From Alisma plantago-aquatica (lineage: Eukaryota; Streptophyta; Magnoliopsida; Alismatales; Alismataceae), in contig OY856413.1 in assembly GCA_963693085.1 (NCBI GenBank), positions 472,380,879 to 472,444,878 on the forward strand: a stretch of 64,000 nt of DNA, in the 5' to 3' direction. Every line of letters begins with the position of its first letter. The first letter of the stretch is position 1. Positions 11,301 through 21,424 of this stretch are shown piece by piece. The notes beneath the pieces were generated by a model. The model made no database searches and was not told the origin of the DNA. It worked only from the letters and a program-made list of their open reading frames with translations. The position numbers were made by a program, and so were the translations under genes.

Positions 11301-14300
11301 TAGTGTTACCAGTTGTGATTGAGGGAGGCTGTTGAAATAGTCATGATGATGTGTTCTGTATTACTTAGTCAACAGAGGGTAGTAGCGTGTATAGCGCCCA
11401 CTTACACTGTAATCAGTTTCAGATCCTAGAAGTGTGGATCTGACTGCTGTATCGTTTCTGTAATCTACTTCTATAAATAGAAGAACTACACTCACAGTCG
11501 AGGTGTGAGTTCAGCTTGCTTCAAACACCATTAAACCTGTTCTCTTATTTCTTTAAGTAGGAGTATGGACGACCCCAGAGAAACTCACTCATGTTCTGCA
11601 TTTTTTCTTAACCCTATATGATACAAGTACAAGTGTCATTGACTTCATAGATGTTTGTGTGATCATTTTATAGAGGGTTCCCAGTGACACCTATGTTGCT
11701 TTGTTACTGGGGTTGAAGGTGAATGTGTAGGAAGCAATAATGCCCGCACAAAACACATTGAAATCGACTTCTACTTTGTCCGAGAACGCGTTGCAAGGAA
11801 GATGTTGGAGATCAGATTTATCTCATCAAAAGATCAAGTTGCCGATATATTTACCAAGCCCCTTCCCGCATCTACGTTCTCCAGACTAAGATACAATCTC
11901 AACTTAGTATTACCAGTTGTGATTGAGGGAGGCTGTTGAAATAGTCATGATGATGTGTTCTGTATTACTTAGTCATCAGAGGGTAGTAGCGTGTATAGCG
12001 CCCACTTACACTGTAATCAGTTTCAGATCCTAGAAGTGTGGATCTGACTGCTGTATCGTTTCTGTAATCTACTTCTATAAATAGAAGAACTACACTCACA
12101 GTCGAGGTGTGAGTTCAGCTTGCTTCAAACACCATTAAACCTGTTCTCTTATTTCTTTAAGTAGGAGTATGGACGACCCCAGAGAAACTCGCTCATGTTC
12201 TGCATTTTTGCTTAACCCTATATGATACAAGTACAAGTGTCATTGACTTCATAGATGTTTGTGTGATCATTTTATAGAGGGTTCCCAGTGACACCTATGT
12301 TGCTTTGTTACTGGGGTTGAAGATGAATGTGTAGGAAACAATAATGGTGGAGGGTGTGGCAAAGGACAGGGGCAAGGGATGGTGGTTCAGGTGGAAGTGA
12401 CAGAGTAGTAGTGACGTTGGTGAAAACGGAGGGGAATGATGTCAGGATGAAGGGTATAGAGGATAGGGCTGCAGAGATGCACAACTACGATGAATCACAG
12501 TGATTGGTTAGTGAACACGGATGCAAGCAGCCCTGAGTCAACTCCGAGAGTAGTTTGAAACAAAAAGAAGTACAGGTATCTACCTCAAAGAAATGTGTTT
12601 ATGCACTTTAATAATACACATACCAAGTACTAAACTATCCTTTTTGGGCTTATTCCTAACAACAATAAGTTTTTTTGGTCAATATAAGCATCATTAAGTT
12701 TATTGCTTTTGTAATATTGTGAGGCTTGTCATGATAGAAATATTTTTTAAGTTTCTCACAAGGGTATAGGTGAACATATATTTAAATAACTCAAGAATAT
12801 CATAAAAGTACTGAACTATACCGCTGTAGTAACATGGGTCCGCCCTTCAGATGGTCCTTCCCTTGCAAGGCCAAAATCTGATAATTTTGGTTTGAATTCC
12901 TCATCTAAAAGCACATTGGATGCTTTAAAATCTCGATATATCACCTAGTAGGATAAAATAGGTACATCAGTACGGACCAACATGAGAAACAACACCTGAA
13001 TGAAAAAACGATCTTTCTGTAACAGTCTGACAACAATAAGACCATGCACCTCCTAGGTTATGAGTACAATAAGCTAAATACAACATTTAACATAAGATAT
13101 ATATATAGCTTAGCAAAAATTAACTGAAAGTAAAATGCAGCATTTGCAGTGAAGTAAATTTTACACTTGAGCTGTCATAGTTAAAATATTTGATCTCGAA
13201 CATTGACATTGCTCAACTTGTGTAGCTATATTGCAGAATCCAAACTCCCTTTCTTCTTTCAGATTTTGAACCAAGATTACATTCCCAAGTGCGAAACATC
13301 ATATGCATGAGAAAATCTATCTTTATTTGAACCAATCCCTTAGCATAGATTCCACTATCATTCCAAATCACCTCAATTTAGAATTAGCACAGAACATGCT
13401 TAAATCCATGATGGCATAGTTTATAATCAGATATTATCAGCAATCATTACAAGTTACATTATTTTACATATTCTCTATAATCTATTGACCGGACAGGAAA
13501 ACCCATGGAAGAAAGTAGACAGTTGATGCTCTATTTCACATTCAATTAAATATTTATGGAAACATGTTGGTCAAAAAAGACCATATATAGCACTGTATAA
13601 CATTTTTTATTTTTCATAAAATGTGCATAGAAAATACCTGTACTTCCAAACCTTCATGAAGATAATCCAATCCTTGAGCTACACCTAACAGTATTTCTAG
13701 TCTTGTATTCCATGGAAGGACTGAATAAGCCTTATTAAATAAATGATCTTCCAAACTCTTGTTGGACATGAACTCGTATACCAACAATCTATCAATTCCT
13801 CTTTCTCCATCTAAAGCACAGTATCCCAACAGCTTTACAAGATTAGGGTGTTCTACGACAGCAAGGAACTGCACCTCTGCCAGCCATTGCCTGTGGCCCT
13901 GAAATAAAGCATACAAGCAGGTCAATACAATATCCAGTATATAACCAGATTAACAAAATGGGTTCACAACAAATCTACTAGATGAGACTAGATCAATGCT
14001 CACAGCGATCATCTTTTAGACCCAATCACATATAAACCTCAACTGTACTTCAGATCTCATTTTTTGACCTAAGATATGAAATGCACAATTTTCAAAAATA
14101 ATGATGTGTATATCACACGACCCATATGAAGGTGAAATATGTTAGCAACTCCTACCAAAAATCACCAACTGGGAAAAGGTAGCTCACTGGCAACTGTTAA
14201 AAGAGCATGGTGTGTTTCTCTTTATTATTTTATCTCCACTTTATTTCTATAAAGCCACAAATGTTAGCGTCGTCATCATTATGATCTAAACTTCATTCCC

Positions 14301-15797
14301 AACTATGTTCTGATCAGCTATGCACCGGGAGAGTTAAGACCACAAATACAATTCGAGGTCAACACTTTTCTATAAATTGCATCTACATAGCATCAAATAC
14401 ATGTGTTTCTAAAGTGAGACATAATGCAAATGTGCTCATGTGAATCGACACATGGCACAAATTTGAAGAGGTGAAAACTAGTGACGTCCACTGTGCCTAA
14501 AACTATCTCACTTGAAGACAGAAAACTGTCACACCATTTGATCTGTTTTCAATGGTTCATCTAAGCAAAACCTTGAGTTGTTATATGCTATTATTACTAC
14601 ATAGCATTACAGACTACCATTAAATGATCATTTGACAGTTACCAATTGTGTTTTAGTTAGATCTTCCATTATTGAAAACTTTACATATGCAAGTTGCATC
14701 TGTTTATTGTGGTTTACAGGATAAACAAATAATATGTGAACCTAGAACTTATACACAGTTCAATTAAGGGGGAAAATACCGTTACAATTATTATTCTTTT
14801 ATGAAAAAAATTAGATTCTGTGCATTACAACCTAGATGTGTCCAGGGAAAGTGATGCTTTGAACAAATATCGACTGTAATGATTGGTAGCTATTCCAAGT
14901 CCAGATTCTGTAAAGCCCACAATTTCGAATTCAACAACCTGGGTAAAGCAAAAGAAAGTGTTGCTCCAATGTAGCTTCATCTTCTGGGCCAATGTAAATG
15001 CAACTACAGTTTCCAATCTCAATCAATTGTAGTGGTGCGCATGCTTCTGACCAAGTCCCTTTTCCACTATTAAGCTACAAAATAATGCCCTTCAGTAGCC
15101 AAAGCATCATTTGATTTTGAGCAGCCAAAATTGTATCAATGACCCACCATAGCGCAGATGTATAGGGAGATCATAACAAACAATCCAGAAGCCAAAATTG
15201 TATCAATGACCAGACATACTTGAGGAAAATCAGAGCAGAAACAAGCAGTGCCTTTAGCTTCAATTCCATGAAACACACACACTACCCAGCTGAATAGACT
15301 GAAACTAACAAAGGTACAACAACAAGGAAGATGATCACCTGCAGACCATTCTGGTTGAGCTTCTTGATCGCGACGACAGTCTTCTCGTCGTCTCTCCCAT
15401 CCGTTGTGTCAATGAACCCTTTGTATACGCACCCGAAGCCGCCTTCCCCGATCTTGCGCAGCCTGCTGAAGTTGTCAGTGGCACGCCTCAGCTCCCTGTA
15501 GTCGAACACCCGCAGGTTATGCGCCCTTTCCTCGTACAAGGCAGGCATGCTGCGGGGCGACGCCACCGAGTCTGCGGACTTGCTCATCCGCTGTGCCAAT
15601 GAGGCGGAGTCGTCGGCGGGCTTGCTCAGTTCTGGAGCTTCCGCCGAGCTGTAATAGGATGATGTTGTCGTCCCGGTTTCGGTGGCGTTAGAGTGGGGCG
15701 AGACCGGGGCGTACGGGTTGGTGGGAGCTGGAGCCGAGGCGTGCCGGGGCTTGCCACCTGGTTTCGGCTTCTTGTGCTTGACGGAGAAGCACTTCAT
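4747..15797 (-). CDS. Receptor-like cytoplasmic kinase, RLCK VII (PBL-type), four exons, 466 aa
   Basis: A Ser/Thr kinase without ectodomain or membrane segment. Spliced from 15339-15797, 13638-13898, 12822-12944 and 4747-5304; all three introns have GT/AG ends and fall between codons. Residues 1-100 are a Ser/Pro-rich tail starting MKCF; the kinase domain follows, with glycine loop IGEGGFGCV at 116-124, Lys145 in [13 protein letters not shown] with catalytic Asp245, DFG at 263-265 and APE at 290-292. It is an RD-type kinase and looks catalytically complete. The C-terminus is acidic and then basic. The MKCF start and the IYRDFK motif match the PBL19/PBL20-like RLCK VII-4 group, known in Arabidopsis to pass chitin-receptor signals to MAP kinase kinase kinases; the exact orthologue is inferred only. 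There is no Gly2, so no N-myristoylation; Cys3 could be acylated. Intron 3 is 7.5 kb and packed with transposons. Confidence 0.92.
5380..5399. repeat. (TA)n microsatellite near the intron 3 acceptor
   Basis: About ten TA units 75 bases upstream (in gene direction) of exon 4. Confidence 0.85.
5775..5885 (-). pseudogene. Decayed duplicate of the 5' part of kinase exon 4
   Basis: Reading the minus strand from a kept acceptor (TTTCAG before base 5885) gives [15 protein letters not shown], matching the start of exon 4 except Pro to Leu in the APE motif. A 6-bp duplication (GAAACT) and then a one-base loss follow, and the frame ends at a TGA complementary to 5775-5777. The intron upstream of the real exon 4 (the taagcaaat...ccaacggtt phrase) is also duplicated near 5995-6050, so this was a local segmental duplication and not a retrocopy. 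Confidence 0.8.
6119..6277 (+). pseudogene. Ty3/Gypsy reverse transcriptase fragment, target of the Copia insertion
   Basis: An in-frame stretch with the Gypsy RT phrases [19 protein letters not shown] and [10 protein letters not shown] (YLDD catalytic box). It stops exactly at the Copia insertion; on the far side of the element the same reading continues (YS then RSMDD at 11556 onward) before decaying. No other Gypsy domain or LTR was found beside it, so this is a small old remnant. Confidence 0.8.
6283..6508 (+). mobile_element. 5' LTR of the Ale-like Copia element
   Basis: TGTTGAAATAG...TTATTTCTTTA, matched over its whole length by the 3' LTR at 11330-11555. A TATA box (TATAAATA) lies at about 6425. 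The element uses TG...TA ends, not TG...CA. Confidence 0.93.
6509..6519 (+). other. Primer binding site, initiator tRNA-Met type
   Basis: TGGTATCAGAG abuts the 5' LTR and is the usual complement of the 3' end of plant initiator tRNA-Met used by Copia elements. Confidence 0.9.
6568..7526 (+). pseudogene. Ale-like Copia Gag, frameshifted and cut by a MITE
   Basis: An ATG at 6568 opens a Ser-rich start ([13 protein letters not shown]) that meets a stop near 6632; the conserved body resumes in another frame with [13 protein letters not shown], so one small indel separates them. The body contains the capsid-like region and, after a Gly/Arg-rich segment, one CCHC zinc knuckle ([14 protein letters not shown]) near 7379-7420. 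Reading continues to the MITE at 7527, after which the apparent frame is transposon sequence. Confidence 0.88.
7519..8129. mobile_element. 595-bp hAT-like MITE (7527-8121) with 8-bp target duplication CCAACTGG
   Basis: The host sequence CCAACTGG is duplicated at 7519-7526 and 8122-8129. Ends are imperfect inverted repeats: left CAATGTTTTAAAAAGCGG, reverse complement of the right end CAGTGAATTAAAAAACGG (14 of 18 match). Subterminal regions are crowded with AAGCGGG/GGCG motifs in both orientations while the middle is AT-rich and non-coding. An 8-bp duplication, CA(A/G)TG ends and subterminal repeats fit a non-autonomous hAT element. It separates Copia gag from protease exactly within the codons before the protease active site. 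Confidence 0.85.
8130..9812 (+). pseudogene. Ale-like Copia protease and integrase, with stops
   Basis: Starts with the protease motif YADSGATYH (DSG active site kept) directly after the MITE target duplication. The GAG-pre-integrase part ends in [10 protein letters not shown] (HHCC zinc finger start) and a stop at about 8582; 8583-8816 contains further stops. The integrase core follows with QSDWGGEY and [11 protein letters not shown] (second Asp and the Glu of the DDE triad; a DVWGP first Asp is readable near 8727), then the C-terminal FLGYS region. Several disabling stops, so inactive. Confidence 0.88.
9813..11335 (+). pseudogene. Ale-like Copia reverse transcriptase and RNase H, inactive
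   Basis: RT motifs in order: [29 protein letters not shown], a stop at about 10215, [11 protein letters not shown], and the catalytic box as YVND (Asn codon 10371-10373) in place of YVDD. A frameshift near 10570 separates RT from the next frame, which carries RNase H ([36 protein letters not shown]). The Asp to Asn change would by itself be expected to abolish polymerisation. Confidence 0.9.
11318..11329 (+). other. Polypurine tract of the Ale-like Copia
   Basis: GATTGAGGGAGGC lies directly before the 3' LTR. Confidence 0.75.
11330..11555 (+). mobile_element. 3' LTR of the Ale-like Copia
   Basis: 226 bp, same ends as the 5' LTR, followed by the AGTAG target duplication. Confidence 0.93.
12345..12821. 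other. Intron 3 sequence near exon 3
   Basis: No gene. The block at 12320-12400 (aggaa(g)caataatggtggagg-gtggcaaa) resembles 5625-5670, so part of the intron flanking the transposon cluster appears on both sides of it. Confidence 0.4.
12822..12944 (-). CDS. Kinase exon 3 (residues 241-281), catalytic and activation loops
   Basis: A 41-codon exon found by reading the minus strand between acceptor CTACTAG and donor GTATAG. It encodes [15 protein letters not shown] with the catalytic Asp, LSDFGLAR with the metal-binding Asp, and the activation loop to THVTTA, which continues directly into [11 protein letters not shown] of exon 4. Confidence 0.92.
12945..13637 (-). other. Kinase intron 2
   Basis: 693 bp between exons 2 and 3, AT-rich, with no transposon or other feature recognised. 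Confidence 0.75.
13638..13898 (-). CDS. Kinase exon 2 (residues 154-240)
   Basis: Bounded by the acceptor TTTCAG and the donor GTATTTTC. Encodes [19 protein letters not shown], the hydrophobic spine [15 protein letters not shown], the hinge RLLVYEFM and the helix up to LHEGLEVQ. 261 bp, 87 codons, frame continuous with exons 1 and 3. Confidence 0.92.
13899..15338 (-). other. Kinase intron 1
   Basis: 1,440 bp with donor GTGATC and acceptor TTTCAG. AT-rich, no transposon or other gene recognised. A phrase (gccaaaattgtatcaatgacc) occurs at 15125 and again at 15192, a small local duplication. Confidence 0.75.
15339..15797 (-). CDS. Kinase exon 1 (residues 1-153)
   Basis: Starts at the ATG of [10 protein letters not shown] and ends ...NQNGLQ with CAG followed by the donor GTGATC. 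Carries the variable N-terminal tail, the glycine-rich loop and the ATP-binding Lys. Markedly GC-rich compared with exons 2-4, a 5'-to-3' gradient seen in many monocot genes. Confidence 0.9.
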
Positions 15798-16260
15798 CGC
15801 TGCGAAGAAGGAATAGGAACCCAGATCTTTGGCTTTGAAAACTCAACGCCTCGTACAGTCGTACCTTACCAGTCCCAGAGAGACTCAACGGCGGTCCAGG
15901 GACGGAATCCAGAAGGTTAGAGTTGGTGGTTACTCGCAGGCAGGGATTTGATGGAAGAAGTGAAGGCAGGATCAGAAGAGAGCTCAGGCGGTGACCGACC
16001 AAGCTGAGAAGGTTGCAAAGCTTGAAGGCAGCAACTGCAAGAGACAAAAATCAGCAAGAGGCAAAACCGTGATGGAAATGAAAGAGACGCAGATGTGGAG
16101 ATGCCAGAGAGATAAAGGTAGCTAAGTACGGGGTACAGATGTATAGAAGAAGAGAGACGGAAAATGAACGCGGGGGAATGAGTAGAAGGGCTCGAGTGTA
16201 CACCAACACAGCCCGGGAGAGAAGCAGGAGAAGATATTTTTTTAAATAAAAAAATACCCG
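15798..16260 (-). promoter_or_regulatory. Presumed promoter and 5' leader of the kinase gene
   Basis: On the minus strand the region upstream of the ATG is CT-rich (TCTCTCTTCTTC-type runs near 16080-16170) as in many plant leaders, and an AT-rich TATTTAAA box sits at about 16240-16250. The start of transcription cannot be fixed from sequence alone. Confidence 0.3.
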
Positions 16261-17524
16261 AGGGTTGATACTGATCTCAAGTCAAAAAAGCCTAGCGGTA
16301 ATCAGGTGGAACCCAAACAAATACTAGAAAAGGGGGAAAGCAAACAAACAAAGGACGAGGTGAGCGAAATACACCAACCAGAAATGACCAGAACTACGAC
16401 ACGGCTAGCGGAAAACGCCGAGCTGGGCAACCCTCCACTTCCGTCACGGTCGCAACGGAATTAAGAAACGGAAGAAGGTGGGTGGACTTTTGGGGTACGG
16501 GTAGGAAGAAGAATACGAAAGGCGAGATCTTTTCAGCGCAGGGTTGAAGGCGACTCATCTAAACTGATGGATACCGCTCTGGTCGTCTCCCAATACCCGA
16601 TTCCCTCGTTCCTTGTTTCATAAGTAGGGATTTGGGAAGTGTGGACAAGGGGGGGAGAAAACTTGACCCAGTACGAGGAAGGCGGCGTTATAGAAGATCT
16701 GGAGAACCGGGCCCCCAACAGCTAGTAGGTGGAATTCGAAGGTATCGAAATCCCTTGGCACCCCGAGGATTGTGAAGTCGTCATCAGTACATCATGAAAA
16801 AGGGCGTTCGATCAGCACCACCTCTTAAGACTGTAAACCTGTACTTGCATGATAAAAGGATTGTACTTTTACCGTGATCGTTCAGCTAGATGGAACTGGA
16901 GGCGTCAACCTAAAATCCCGAGAGGGATCACGCGTTAGAGTTTAGATTCAAACAGTTTTCCAGTGACAACTTTATCAAAGACCAGTCTTTGGTCAATTCA
17001 AGCCTCAAACAACGGTTTTCAAAGTCAATGTCACAACCATTCCTTTCACCACAGTTTTGTAAACGTTATGCGATTGGCAACTGCTGAAGTTGTGGATTTC
17101 CAGGATCAGGAAGACATTCAGGAAGGATCTTTCAGCTTATACTTGAAAACGTGCTAGCTTCTGGTAACAGGTGAAGTGGTAAGACATGAGAGTTAAGGAA
17201 GAGCAGCTAGGCTGTGCTTTAAACTCGAACGGTGTGTTTCCCAACTACCATTGCCCTAATTGGTCCACACCCACGTGGTTGGAGGAGGACGACCATGGTG
17301 TGGTTGTAAACGCTACTGCGACGTTCCAACGCCATTGCTGAAACTGGTTAGTTTATCACCTTACGTTTGACTTCACACACCTGGCTTGTTTAAGAAGCAT
17401 GCCATTCTTCCAAAATTTGATAAACAAAAAGGGGACTTCGGTCGTACATTTATGTTTTCTAAACCATCAAGAGGCCTTCGTTGATCGAAATATTCTACAC
17501 TGCGGTATCAAAGAAGGAACATTA
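16261..17524. other. Upstream spacer of the kinase gene
   Basis: No gene, RNA or transposon end recognised. Short open frames (16533-16718, 16963-17157) have no motif. Confidence 0.45.
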
Positions 17525-18068
17525 GGTCAAAAAAGCACATTTGCCATATTTTATTCTCTAAATGACACGTTCTTGAACTTATTGTTCAAAATGGTACATT
17601 TGCAGAGGAGGCAATGCGTCCCCGGTTGGGACGCCGGGGACGCATTGCCCCCACAGGAGGGCAATGTGTCCCGAAACCGGACGTATTACTTTTTTTTTAA
17701 TTATGATACCATGTATACTATGTATATTATATATACATATATATGTTAAATTGCTAATTAATATAATCTATATTAACTTATATACAATTAGCCATATATT
17801 TAAAATAATATCTGAAGATAATAAAATAATAACATAATATTATATTTATTAAAACATAATATTTATAAATGTAGATAAAAATATTCAAAATTAATAGATA
17901 TAATACTAAAATTATATAATAAAGTTTAAAATTATAAAAATAAAGAAAATATATACATGTATTTATTTGTAAACTTAGAAGAAAAAAACTATTATAGCAA
18001 CAAAAATAAGAAAATACTAAAATAAAAACTAATAAGGTAGTATATAAAACACGTTGGTGCACATAAAT
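17525..18068 (+). repeat. Left arm of a long inverted repeat
   Basis: This arm (GGTCAAAAAA ... GTGCACATAAAT) is the reverse complement, with divergence, of 22371-23047. Landmarks present in both: the CATATTTTATTC/TAAATGRCACGTTCTT segment, a GCAATGCGTCC array, ATACCATGTATAC, and a 350-bp AT-rich part ending ACACGTTGGTGCAC. Either long terminal inverted repeats of one large element or two opposed copies of a repeat. Confidence 0.85.
17610..17675. repeat. GCAATGCGTCC inverted repeats, left arm
   Basis: GGCAATGCGTCCCC is followed 25 bp later by its complement GGGGACGCATTGCC, then another GGGCAATGTGTCCC. Strong hairpin potential. The right arm has a longer version. Confidence 0.75.
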
Positions 18069-18287
18069 ATACTAGTGGTAATTTCATATAATATATATAA
18101 TATATAATGTATATATATTATGTATATAATATATATATGTATATATATAATATATATTATGTGTATATATATTATGTATATATATATTATATATATTATG
18201 TATATATATGTATATGTATGTATATATATATTATGTATATATATTATGTATATCTATATGTATATTTTTGATATTATATATCATACC

Positions 18288-18357
<70 letters not shown>
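18069..18357. repeat. TATATA/TATGTA-rich tract ending in (TA)n
   Basis: Almost pure A/T with regular ATG/GTA interruptions, turning into perfect (TA)n from about 18293. Open frames here (Tyr-Ile repeats on either strand) are microsatellite artefacts. Confidence 0.9.
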
Positions 18358-18360
<3 letters not shown>

Positions 18361-18764
18361 CCATCTTTATTGCCCGCGCGGGTAGCTACCGGCCACCCTT
18401 CCGGCCACTTTTTTTGAATTTTTTTCTCTCGCAATTGCAGAGTAGCATTTTATCTAGCTCCCCAAAAATTGTTGGATCCTAGATGGGTGATTAGATGCTC
18501 TAGAGGGGGGGGTGAATAGAGCTGAAAGCACTTAAACAAAATTCATTAAACCTTCACGATATATGACAAGATAAGGTTGCTAAATAGGTAATTTGAATGC
18601 AACTAAAAGATACATAGCAAGGGAGAGAGAGATTGAACATGCACCAATTAGACAAGCTATTTAGAGTGGTTCCACACTTCAGGACTTCCAAACTATTGCA
18701 CTCTTATATTCATTCATATGACATACAATGCACGATCAGACAAAAGACTTACCTATCCAATATA

Positions 18765-19020
18765 AAGAGTCTTCAACCTTACCAAGGACTTACCCACTTT
18801 GCAAGAGTCTTCGGCCTTCTCCAAGGACTTACCCACTCTTGCACAAGTCTTTAGCCTTGCAGGGATTACCCACTCTTCTTGGATCTCCCGCCTTTGACTA
18901 CACCTTCACTCGGAGAAGCTTCCACCAAGGACTTACCCACTTGAGCAATGAGTCTTCTGACTTCACTAAGGGCTTACCCACTCTAGCTCTAAGTCTTCAG
19001 CCTTGATCTTCACCAAGGGA
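18765..19020 (-). repeat. Degenerate minisatellite in the Sirevirus LTR
   Basis: The phrase aaggacttacccactc followed by aagtctt-rgccttg recurs five or so times, unit about 40 bp. Related arrays are in the full Sirevirus LTR (about 28330-28510) and the inverted LTR piece (about 37260-37420). Confidence 0.75.
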
Positions 19021-19441
19021 CCCCTTTCCTTGTTCTTCTTCACCTCTCTTGGACAAGAGAGAGAACCTTCATCTTCATGATTGAAATGAGAGATGGGGAG
19101 GTGGTGGAAGTGAGAGCCTCACAAAATATACATGTAGGACTAGCTCTCTTACATATTTCCTACTCACTCTAATGGATGTAGCAAGTGATTAAGCTTAGAG
19201 AGAGAGGAAGTTGTAGGAAGCACTCAACTATAGAATAAGAGCCTCACATAGAGTTTGCATTGAATGCTCAACCTTAGAATGAAGCCCAAGGGGTCCTATT
19301 TATAGCTGGGGATGCCTCTTAGCCTTTGGGAACACTTGTGAACGAAAACTAGCCGTTTTGTGGCTTGCAACAGATCTATTTTCACTTGTTGCAACTCCAC
19401 AACGACTAGAAGCACTTTTCTGCACTTTTCCGTACAGTGCA

Positions 19442-19669
19442 ATCGGTCGAGTTTCTATAAGGGTAACTCGACCGATAGAGTAAAATACAAAGCCGATATT
19501 CAGACCATCGGTCGAGTTTGTCCTGGGGAAACTCGACCGACCAATGAAAATCGATTTGGTCAGTCACTCCATCGGTCGAGTTCTGTGTAAACCCAACTCG
19601 ACCGATGCAATCTTCAGAAAATTGATCAAGGATGATCGGTCGAGTTTTCAGGCTGGGAAACTCGACCGA
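19442..19669 (-). repeat. Array of four hairpins, TCGGTCGAGTT / AACTCGACCGA
   Basis: Four inverted repeats at 19442-19476, 19508-19540, 19571-19606 and 19636-19669. Each has an 11- to 12-bp stem and a 10- to 13-nt unrelated loop, and starts recur every 63-66 bases. The stems are almost perfectly kept while spacers differ, which points to selection or concerted copying of the stems. Confidence 0.92.
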
Positions 19670-20262
19670 CAAAGTGTCTGTAATCAATTTTCAAAGTTGC
19701 ATCTAAAATGCTCTAATATTCGATCTAAGTGCTCCTGATATTTTTTTAAGCTTAATTACATGTCATACGATCATTACAAGTGATTTACAACATGATTCTA
19801 ATGGATATACATCATATTACAAAAACATGCACTTGTATGACTTTGACTTGTCTTTTCTCCAATTTGATATGCGCAAGTTAGGGCAATTGAAGTGTGTCTA
19901 TACCTAATCTGAAATCACTCAAGTAGAGACATTAGACACCAATATGTGGAATGGTTAGTCATCATCAAAACACGGGTTTAGTCAATTTAGACGAGAGTCA
20001 ACATTGACCTAATTGACCTTGAGTCAACAAAAATTTCATCCAAAAATAATATCATTTGCCCCACCAAAATAAAAAAAACCCGTCCTTATATACATCTGAT
20101 GTATATTTTTTACATAATTACTCTTTTAGTCGTACAATTACTTTCTTATCACCATAGTTACTTTTTTGACAACAGAGTTACTTTTGTGGTCAGAAGAGTT
20201 ACTTTTTTGGCTGCCGGGTAGCGAAATTTCAGGCTACCCGTGCGGGCAATGAATGAACGCCC

Positions 20263-20287
20263 ATATATATATATATATATATATATA
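20263..20287. repeat. (TA)n tract
   Basis: About twelve TA units between MITE copy C and the next element. Confidence 0.9.

Positions 20288-21370
<1,083 letters not shown>

Positions 21371-21421
<51 letters not shown>
21371..21421. repeat. (TA)n tract
   Basis: About 48 bases of TA repeats between two MITEs. Confidence 0.93.

Positions 21422-21424
<3 letters not shown>

Larger units (their letters stand above)
6278..11560 (+). mobile_element. Full-length but dead Copia element (Ale/Retrofit-like) in kinase intron 3
   Basis: Complete element: 5-bp target duplication AGTAG at both ends (6278-6282 and 11556-11560), two 226-bp LTRs, tRNA-Met PBS, gag, PR, INT, RT, RNase H in Copia order, and a polypurine tract. 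The two LTRs differ at about 7 of 226 positions by eye (about 3%), so the insertion is not very recent. Coding capacity is lost: a gag frameshift, a MITE between gag and PR, several pol stops and a changed RT catalytic residue. The Ale/Retrofit assignment rests on the gag phrase [10 protein letters not shown] and on PR/RH style. Confidence 0.9.
11137..12344 (+). repeat. Two tandem copies of a 604-bp segment spanning the Copia 3' end and its flank
   Basis: The segment 11137-11740 is repeated at 11741-12344 with about 1% difference. Each copy holds the end of RNase H, the polypurine tract, the 3' LTR, the AGTAG duplication and about 180 bp of flanking intron. The second LTR therefore lies at 11934-12159. 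At the junction ATAATG|CCCGC shares ATG with both parents, so the duplication probably arose through short homology after the Copia had inserted. Confidence 0.93.
5305..12821 (-). other. Kinase intron 3, 7.5 kb, enlarged by nested insertions
   Basis: Donor GTATAG at 12821 and acceptor TATACAG next to exon 4. Contents from the acceptor side: a (TA)n tract, a decayed copy of the exon 4 start, a Gypsy RT fragment, a full Ale-type Copia element on the opposite strand to the gene, a 604-bp tandem copy of the Copia 3' end with flank, and unassigned sequence. The Copia LTRs are antisense to the kinase transcript. Confidence 0.85.
18470..20029 (-). mobile_element. Sirevirus-type solo LTR, 1,560 bp, target duplication AAAAT
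   Basis: Ends TGTTGGATCC...GAGTCAACA, flanked by AAAAT at 18465-18469 and 20030-20034, no internal region. On the minus strand it begins TGTTGACTC and ends GGATCCAACA, like the Sirevirus LTR at 27343-28803, and shares its TATA context (CTATAAATAGGACCCCTTGG, complement of about 19288-19306). It inserted into MITE copy C and the internal part was lost by LTR-LTR recombination. Confidence 0.9.
18358..20262 (-). mobile_element. (TA)n-inserted MITE, copy C, split by a Sirevirus solo LTR
   Basis: The two halves, 18358-18469 and 20030-20262, together match copies A and B in reverse orientation. Outer ends are GGCCCATCTTTATTGCCCGCGCGGGTAGC on the left (first 20 bases shown by the match to copy B's right end) and CCCGTGCGGGCAATGAATGAACGCCC on the right (the complement of copy A's left end). 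The right half carries the GTTACTTTTTTG-type repeats. Both outer ends abut (TA)n. Confidence 0.82.

Noticed and set aside
15688..16047. 119-codon minus-strand frame overlapping kinase exon 1
   Set aside because: It runs through the leader and overlaps the kinase start in another frame; the kinase frame is supported by the conserved domain, and no motif supports this one.
18120..18482. Tyr/Ile-repeat open frames on both strands (also 21767-22082, 21105-21525)
   Set aside because: They are translations of (TA)n and TATGTA microsatellites and have no coding character.
19442..19669. Regular repeats as a CRISPR array
   Set aside because: Repeats are hairpins inside a plant LTR with matched target duplications; no Cas genes and a eukaryotic setting.
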